NCBI GenBank assembly: GCA_963693365.1
Contig: CAVNZM010000014.1
Coordinates: 7,130,001 to 7,194,000 of the forward strand
Direction: 5' to 3'
DNA length: 64,000 nt
Source of the DNA: Amoebidium appalachense
Taxonomy: Eukaryota > Ichthyosporea
Under the pieces are notes generated by a model. It was given only the letters and a program-made list of their open reading frames with translations, was not told the origin of the DNA and ran no database searches. How positions within the stretch are numbered: the stretch's first letter is position 1; every line of letters begins with the position of its first letter. A program made the position numbers and the translations under genes. Of this stretch, positions 51,642 to 64,000 are shown in pieces.

Positions 51642-51808
51642 AAGGAACGGGGGCATGGGATGTGAAAGAATGCAAGGGTACCAGAGAGGAAGAAGGTCTA
51701 ACCGATAGGATTGGTCGAAACAGATATGCAACTGTGCAACTGCAGAGTCAGCTCCCATACCCGAATCGTGACGATCCATGTCTATTTTTGACTGACAACA
51801 GAGCAATG
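51642..51808 (+). CDS. Plus-strand exon
   Basis: Acceptor GTGTGTTTAG, donor GTACGT, phase 1 in and 2 out. Reads EGTGAWDVKECKGTREEEGL, then YATVQLQSQLPYPNRDDPCL and FLTDNRA. The phase-2 end joins the next exon (AT|T). Distant resemblance of LPYPNRDDPCLFLTD to the start of ribosomal-L1-like nucleolar proteins was considered but is too short to claim. Confidence 0.5.
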
Positions 51809-52265
51809 TACGTGTGTGTGTGTGTGTGCTGGGTGTGTGGGTGTGTGCGGGCGGGCGGGCACGGGGGGAGGGGTGGGCAGGAGGGAGCGGCTGGTGTGTG
51901 TGGGTGTGTACCCCAACATGTGCATGTGTGCGGTAGTGGTGTTGGGGGAGCGAGAGAGGGGAGGGGGGAGGGAGGGGGGGGGGGGGGTAAGAATGGAGAC
52001 TAAGAATGAAGCATGCAAGGGCAGTGGTCAGTGACAGGAAAAAGGAAGAGTAGGGGGGGGGGGGGGGGGGGAGGGAGGGGGAGGATGTGATTGTCTCCTT
52101 ACAAAAACGAAAACACGAAAGAGCACACACGCACACACACGCATGCATGCGCGCACATACCATGCACTTTCGTCCATTGAGCGCAGTTGAGCGCAGCATT
52201 TGCACGTCTCTTGCACACTATTGGTGTTGCTTCCTCTCTTTTTGAACCAACCTTCACACACACAT

Positions 52266-52304
<39 letters not shown>

Positions 52305-52402
52305 CACGCACACACACACGCACACACACGCACACACACGCACACACACGCACACACAAGTGCCATTTGCTTTAACCTTGACACTGCTAATGTCATGTCC
52401 TA

Positions 52403-52440
<38 letters not shown>

Positions 52441-52723
52441 ACACACACACACACACCTCTACACACCTCTCCCCCCGCCACCGATCGATTTGTGCATGGA
52501 CAAGTACAAGCAACTGTCATCTTGCAACTGTCATCTTGAGTGCACGTGTTACGGAAATGTTTTTGCTCTAAAAACAATACATGTTTGCCCTAAAAACTGC
52601 TCTAAAAACCATACGTGTTTTGCCCGAAAAACATTACGTGCCCAGGATAACTGTATTGCTCGACTAGATGTCACCACACCACGAAGACACATGTGTGCGT
52701 GCACCTCTATTCGTTGAGCACAG

Positions 52724-52763
52724 TGCCATGGTGCAGTGCAAAGATGCCCTCATGTTAATGGAT
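52724..52763 (+). CDS. Candidate plus-strand exon
   Basis: Acceptor CGTTGAGCACAG, phase 2 in. Encodes AMVQCKDALMLMD before GTAGTA. Fits in phase with the exon ending at 51808; the donor is weak and later ones exist. Confidence 0.4.
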
Positions 52764-53025
52764 GTAGTAGCTCATTCTCTCACGTGCTCTCTCTCTGTCT
52801 GTGTGCGCGTGTGTGCGTGTATGCCCGTGTGAATGTGTCCCCTCACCTCTTTTCTCTCTCTTGTGCCCTCCATCCCTATCTCTGACGTGGTTGGTCTTGC
52901 TACCACTCAATCCTCACCCTCCCCCCCCCCCCCCCCCCCCCCCTGGTAAACCCCTCCTTCCCTCCTAACGCCTATACACACACAAGCACACACGCACTGA
53001 TCCACCAACCCCTTCCTGCAAACAG

Positions 53026-53087
53026 ACCTACCATTTCTGGACTGCATCCCCATTTCCGCGGAGAACACCCGCCCGAGAACAACAGAG
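53026..53087 (+). CDS. Candidate plus-strand exon, last one seen
   Basis: Acceptor CCTTCCTGCAAACAG, donor GTGCAC, 62 nt, open in all three frames. LPFLDCIPISAENTRPRTTE reads best but its phase does not fit the preceding candidate. No stop-bearing terminal exon was found beyond. Confidence 0.3.
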
Positions 53088-53299
53088 GTGCACACTTGAG
53101 ACACACACGCACCAAAGCGCACGCGCACACATACACACACAAACACACACATACACACATGCATGCACACGCACACACAGGTACAGGTAGCATGGGCATT
53201 TATTTGTTGTTGTTCCCTTGCTGGGCCGAGGCTGATTGCTGCCTTCTTTCTTTAGGCCTCATATCCATCTCCCCCTTTAGCTGCTGGTGGGTTACCATC

Positions 53300-54255
53300 C
53301 TTCCCCCCCCCTCCCACCCCCTCCCACCCCTTCTTCTCCTCTCCCCCCCGGCATTCCCCTTCCCCCACTCCCTTTCTCACCTCCCCCTTCTGCCAATATC
53401 TCCCCTCCCCCCCCCCCCTTGTCTCCCCTGTCCCCCCGGTTTCCTCCTTGCGCCCCCTTTCAACCTCTCCTCTTCTGGCCCCATCCCCCCCCCCCCCCCC
53501 CCCTGTGGATGACGTGGGCCCCCCCTGAGGATGGGCTCTGCTTATTATGCATACTCTTTATGTATGGCTTGCATTCTGCATCGTGTTATCCGTTTGTTCT
53601 TGTGTACTTCGTACTTTTTGACGCATTCAAAACCCCCCCCCACACACACACACACACCAGCGCCACCACCCACCCCACATTTCCCCTCCCTCCCCCCTCC
53701 CACCCACCCCCCCCCCCCCCCCCCCCGTTTTCCCTCTTTCTCCAACTTTCCATCTTCCCCCTGCTGCCCCCCTCCCTCCCCCCTCCCCCCCCCCCCCTCT
53801 TTTACCCCCGGCTTCCCCTTTTTCTACTCCACCCCACCTCCCCACTTCTTCCCATATCCCCCCCCCCCCCCCCCCCTCCCCCCCCCCCCAACCCCCTCTT
53901 CCCCCCCCCCCCCCCCCCACCCCCCTCCCCTCCCCCCCCGACTTTCTTTCCCCTTTCCCCCCTTCCCACCTCCCCGCTCCGCGCATATCCTGCCCCCCTC
54001 CCTCCCTCCCCCCCCCCCCCCCCCCCTCTCCCCTTCTCTTCACCTCCTTTCCCCCCCGGCTTCCACCTTCCCCCCTCCCCCTCCCCCCCCCCCCCCCCTC
54101 TTGCCCTCCCTCCCCCCTTCTGCCCATATCCCTCCAAGTCCTTTCCCCCTCTTCCCCGCGGCTTCCCCCTTCCCCTCCCTCCTTCACTACCTCCCCCCTC
54201 TTCCTCCCCTCCCCCTCCCCATCCCCCCCCACGGTCTGCCCATATCCTGCCTCAG

Positions 54256-54297
<42 letters not shown>

Positions 54298-54920
54298 ACC
54301 ACCACCACCACCACACACAACGATGCACACATTGAGATAATGGGTGCACTGAGTGCATCCTTTGGGTGGGGTCACACTGCCATGCTCCCGATAATCCATC
54401 CATGTCAGTCATGTCAGTGCTTTGCTTTTGTTCGTTGTAAGTGCAGCCACCAACATAAAAGAAACGAATGACTGCTGAGCACAGGGAAGAAAAGAAAAGA
54501 AGACCCAAGTACCCGGCACACAAAAAGATGGAAGTATACCCGAAGAAAACCCTTGAAGTTTTCTGAGGAAGTCGTTCCCAGGTGAAGCCTTGTAGATGAC
54601 GAAGCCTTGTAGATGACTGTATTTGAAGAGTATTTAACATATCGTGGACTGTGCCACCAGACTGGTCTGATGAGCTGGTAAGTGCAATAAAAACGTGCAA
54701 AAACTACGCAACAAAGATACTAAACAATCGTGTTCAGTGTGACAAAATGAAGATTTGAATAGTCAAAGGATCAGAGTAAAGGTTCTCACGGTTTCTATAA
54801 ACAATTGAGATCTAAAAACAAATGAAAAAGTAAGTCTTAGAGGCAACAGTCTTAGGTTTTAGGGACTTAGCTCTGTCGTAATGCCCAGATATAATCGAAC
54901 AAAATTCATTATGAAATTTC
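53300..54920. other. No gene supported
   Basis: C-rich to 54.3 kb, then about 600 bp of unique sequence with no open, spliceable exon recognised on either strand. The 3' end of the plus-strand gene would be expected here or earlier. Confidence 0.5.
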
Positions 54921-54926
54921 GGGGTT

Positions 54927-55622
54927 CCCGACTTTGCCTGGGGCGGAGCGGGAAAAAAAAATTGCAGTAATGAAGTCATTTTGAGTGTACTTCCCAACTT
55001 TGCCTGGGGCGAAGCCGGGCTTAAAAAAGGAACGGCAAAATTAATGATCTGTCCTGAGTGAAACTGAGTGATCCTACTTCCCGACTTTGCCTGGGGCGAA
55101 GTCGGGCTAAAAAAAAAAAATCCCCACCGGCCATGTCACAGTGATGTGAGCGAGGTTCGGTACTTCCCGGCTTTGCCTGGGGCGAAGTCGGGCATTAAAA
55201 AAAAGAGCAGCAATGTCAAATCCGAGTGAATCCGAGTGATCCTACTTCCCGACTTTGCCTAGGGTGAAGTCGGGCGCGGTAAGGTAATGTTGTAATGTAA
55301 TGTCAATTTTGAGTGATCCTACTTCCCGACTTTGCCTGGGGCGAAGTCGGGCGACTTTAAAACCCTGGGGCGAAGTCGGGCTAAAAAAAAAATTCCCCAC
55401 CGGCCATGTCACAGTGATGTGAGCGAGGTTCGGTACTTCCCAACTTTGCCTGGGGCGAAGTCGGGCATTAAAAAAAAGAGCAGCAATGTCAATCCGAAGT
55501 GAATCCGAGTGATCCTACTTCCCGACTTTGCCTACATGTAGGGTGAAGTCGGGCTTTAGAAAAAAGAGCGGCCGACCTGAGGGAGGTTCGGTACTTCCTG
55601 ACCTTGCCTGGGCCGGCGAAGT
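54927..55622. repeat. Cluster of 27-nt hairpin repeats
   Basis: Nine or ten copies of a near-perfect inverted repeat (arm CCCGACTTTGCC, loop TGG, arm GGCGAAGTCGGG). Starts near 54927, 54993, 55080, 55166, 55248, 55325, 55364 (half), 55439, 55521 and 55597, each followed by an A run. A 273-bp block (about 55100-55275) is itself duplicated at 55374-55554. Some copies carry paired changes, others an insertion in the loop side. Confidence 0.9.
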
Positions 55623-55848
55623 CTAAAAAAAAAAAAAAAAAAATGGGAATGGGAGATATGGATAGAGATGATGTGCTGCTTTCATAACAAACATCATATG
55701 TAGAGGTGTTTCTTTTTGTGTTTTCACGCTGTTCCATTTGGTTTGCCCCCTCCTTTTTTTCCCCACAGCCTTTACCCTGTGTATTCACTCAGGCTAGTAT
55801 TTGCATAATGATTGGAATCGACCACGCTGATGAATCAATTGCAAGGTT

Positions 55849-55874
55849 CCCAATTTTGCCCGGCGCGAAGTCGG
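55849..55874. repeat. Diverged solo copy of the hairpin repeat
   Basis: CCCAATTTTGCCCGGCGCGA then AGTCGG; same layout as the 55-kb cluster with several substitutions, separated from it by about 230 bp of unique sequence. Confidence 0.7.
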
Positions 55875-56217
55875 ATTCAACCCATTGCTGGTTTAGTCGC
55901 TGGCTAAGTCGTAGACTTTTTCTTTTTCATTCTTGCAAGCAAGCAGGCAGTGATAATAAGCAATAGAACGGAATAATTGCTGGAGTTCTTACTAGGACCT
56001 GCGAAAACTTTACTTGCGCCTTATGGACATGTTTTTCATACGGATATATGAATTCTGTGGCAAAAGAAACCGGTACTAGTGCAACGAATGCTGGTTTACG
56101 CTAACAAATGGAAAATCGAAATGAAAAGGACTGGCACACTAACGCCCAAGTTGATTGGCAATTTTCAGATCGGCGCGGCTATGTCAATCAAGCTATTAGC
56201 ACTCCCGCATCTGGTGC

Positions 56218-56244
56218 CCGACTTCGCCCCAGGCAAAGCCGGGA
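56218..56244 (-). repeat. Inverted solo copy of the hairpin repeat
   Basis: Reads CCCGACTTCGCCCCAGGCAA then AGCCGGG on the plus strand, i.e. the reverse complement of the cluster unit, again next to an A run. Confidence 0.8.
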
Positions 56245-56249
56245 AGGAA

Positions 56250-57316
56250 AAAAAAAAAACCCCCGCGACCCATTGGCGCCCAGGGCCTGGAGAGAAGAAC
56301 TACATATATATAAAAAAGACCTGGTTTTAGCAGGGCATCCTTATATATTTTCAAGGACAAATGAACGCAATAAAAGGGCGGAGGAAGGGACAAAGAAAAC
56401 GGGGGGGGGGGGGGGGGGGGGGGGGGGAGGGGGGTGGTGCCTTTTTCCCATTCCCGCTTTCCTTCTAGCCCGACTTTCTAAAGACATAAGAAAAATAGTG
56501 GTCGGGCGAACATTGCTCCGATCCCAAGTAAGTGCCAATGATGAGGTTCTGTACTATTAAGTGTTTGCTCATTAACAACTTAAATGTGTTTTGCTCATTA
56601 TCAACAGTATTAGGAATACTATTAGGAATACAATTGCTCATTCCGAAGCACTGTACAATAAAGGGATGCTTTCAAGCGCAAGATTGCACTAAACTTTGTC
56701 ATACCGCCTCACAATCAGCAATACCTGGAATTCGTTATTGCGGTCTGGACTACACAGGCATTTTGGGTCTTCCGCGCGGGCGCCAGGGGGACTGCATTTT
56801 GGAATGCCATAATGATTTTTGCACTTTTCACTGTGTTTTTTACACGCATATTGACTTAAATTGACCACCATATTGCCTTATTTTTTGCTGGTTGCCTGCC
56901 GGTTCATTTATGGAGCGCAGCGTTTGACTTGGTGGCTTGTGATCGACTGAATTCTGAAGGATTGGCATCGCTGCTTGCAAAGGAATTGCGGCATTATGGA
57001 TTGCCATTTGAAATCGGATCTGGATTGCCATCCATCATTGAAATCAATCCGGTTTGAAAATTTCGTGATTGCGCTTCGCTGGCAAACCAGATCAAACCAG
57101 CCACGCTTCTGAAGAGAATAAAAGACCCGCGTTTGAACACTCTTCCTTCACACAGTCTTTTCACTGATCTCCCTCCTCACTTGTCTGTATTTATTTATTT
57201 ACACGTCCTTCCATTCTGGCCTGTGTAAAAAACGTGGAGAGAGAGCTCCATTCTTTCATATGGCACAACTCCGTGTTTTTGTAAAGCATAACACCCTCTT
57301 CTTTATAGCAGCTGTT
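56250..57316. other. Unique sequence upstream of the 5S gene, no gene recognised
   Basis: Apart from a poly-G run (56401-56427) this is unique sequence with short repeated words (ATTAGGAATAC twice near 56610; GGATTGCCAT/GAAATC several times around 56960-57050). Reading frames are short and unconvincing. Confidence 0.5.
57116..57126 (+). promoter_or_regulatory. TATA-like element upstream of the 5S gene
   Basis: GAATAAAAGACC about 200 bp before the 5S gene, in unique sequence after 56.6 kb. Too far for a 5S upstream element; may belong to an unrecognised element. Low confidence. Confidence 0.15.
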
Positions 57317-57434
57317 GGTTACGGCCATACCTAGCAGAAAGCACCCCATCTCGTCCGATCTGGGAAGTTAAACTGCTATGGGCGTGGTTAGTACTGCGGT
57401 GGGGGACCACGCGGGAATACCACGTGCTGTAATC
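57317..57434 (+). rRNA. 5S ribosomal RNA gene
   Basis: About 118 nt. The 5' end GGTTACGGC pairs with the 3' end GCTGTAATC to close helix I. The body carries the conserved GGCCATACC, CGTCCGATCTGGGAAGTTAA, GGTTAGTACT and GGGAATACC blocks. The internal Pol III promoter is visible: A box around 57365-57376, intermediate element around 57383, C box 57387-57408. A T-run follows immediately. Appears intact and single within this window. Confidence 0.95.
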
Positions 57435-57438
57435 TTTT
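57435..57438 (+). terminator. Pol III T-run terminator of the 5S gene
   Basis: TTTT directly after the 3' end of the 5S rRNA, the normal Pol III stop signal. A second CTTTTG lies four bases further on. Confidence 0.8.
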
Positions 57439-57439
57439 G

Positions 57440-64000
<6,561 letters not shown>

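Larger units (their letters stand above)
48746..54300 (+). repeat. Series of long poly-C (and one poly-G) runs
   Basis: C runs at about 48746-48777, 48857-48901, 49848-49892, 50082-50112, 50475-50522, 52404-52438 and 54257-54297; G run 51433-51479. Between 53.3 and 54.3 kb the sequence is almost wholly C/T-rich. These sit in the introns and 3' flank of the plus-strand candidate gene. Confidence 0.9.

Noticed and set aside
51642-51808. Assignment of the plus-strand gene to a ribosomal-L1-like nucleolar family
   Set aside because: Only a short pattern (hydrophobic-P...D..CLF.TD) is shared from memory; not enough to name a family.

Overview
The window is nuclear DNA of an intron-rich eukaryote. 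Evidence: GT-AG introns with matching phases over dozens of short exons, a eukaryote-type 5S rRNA gene with a T-run terminator, and no prokaryotic gene packing. The 5S sequence is of the broad animal/fungal/protist type, but I cannot name the organism. The dominant texture is simple sequence: (GT)n/(CA)n, (GA)n/(CT)n, (GGGA)n/(CCCT)n and long G or C homopolymers, in almost every intron and spacer. Most long reading frames (Cys-Val, Thr-His, Arg-Glu, Ser-Leu, Ser-Leu-Pro repeats) are these repeats read as codons and are not annotated as genes.

The main gene is on the minus strand, from an ATG at 42370 to a TGA at 4081. I read 30 exons by eye whose boundaries (cag|exon|gt) and phases join throughout, giving about 4.4 kb of coding sequence and about 1,467 residues spread over 38.3 kb. 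The predicted protein has a short N-terminal Cys/His motif, a charged coiled-coil segment, a long acidic/basic region with KRKLD-type motifs and poly-Glu, a large globular middle that I do not recognise, and a C-terminal region resembling a split, divergent SET domain. One middle exon carries an out-of-frame 8-G run. Three 39-nt acidic exons and two KRKLD exons look like exon duplications.

To the right, minus-strand exons at 45.2-45.7 kb encode a Lys/Gly/Ala-rich start resembling the basic tail of parvulin Pin4, but no PPIase domain follows. They could instead be an alternative start of the big gene. Diverging from them, a set of plus-strand exons (47.3-53.1 kb, some phase-matched) marks a second gene of unknown function.

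From 54.9 to 56.3 kb lies a cluster of 27-nt hairpin repeats. A complete 5S rRNA gene at 57317-57434 follows, then an array to the window end of about 32 units (unique core + poly-G + (GT)n). The array changes core type at about 59.3 kb and resolves into a three-unit higher-order repeat after 62.0 kb. Other mobile or repeated DNA includes a candidate solo LTR (12.5-12.9 kb), an AT-rich element with imperfect inverted ends (35.7-36.3 kb), a dispersed repeat of about 180 bp in three copies, and several local tandem duplications.
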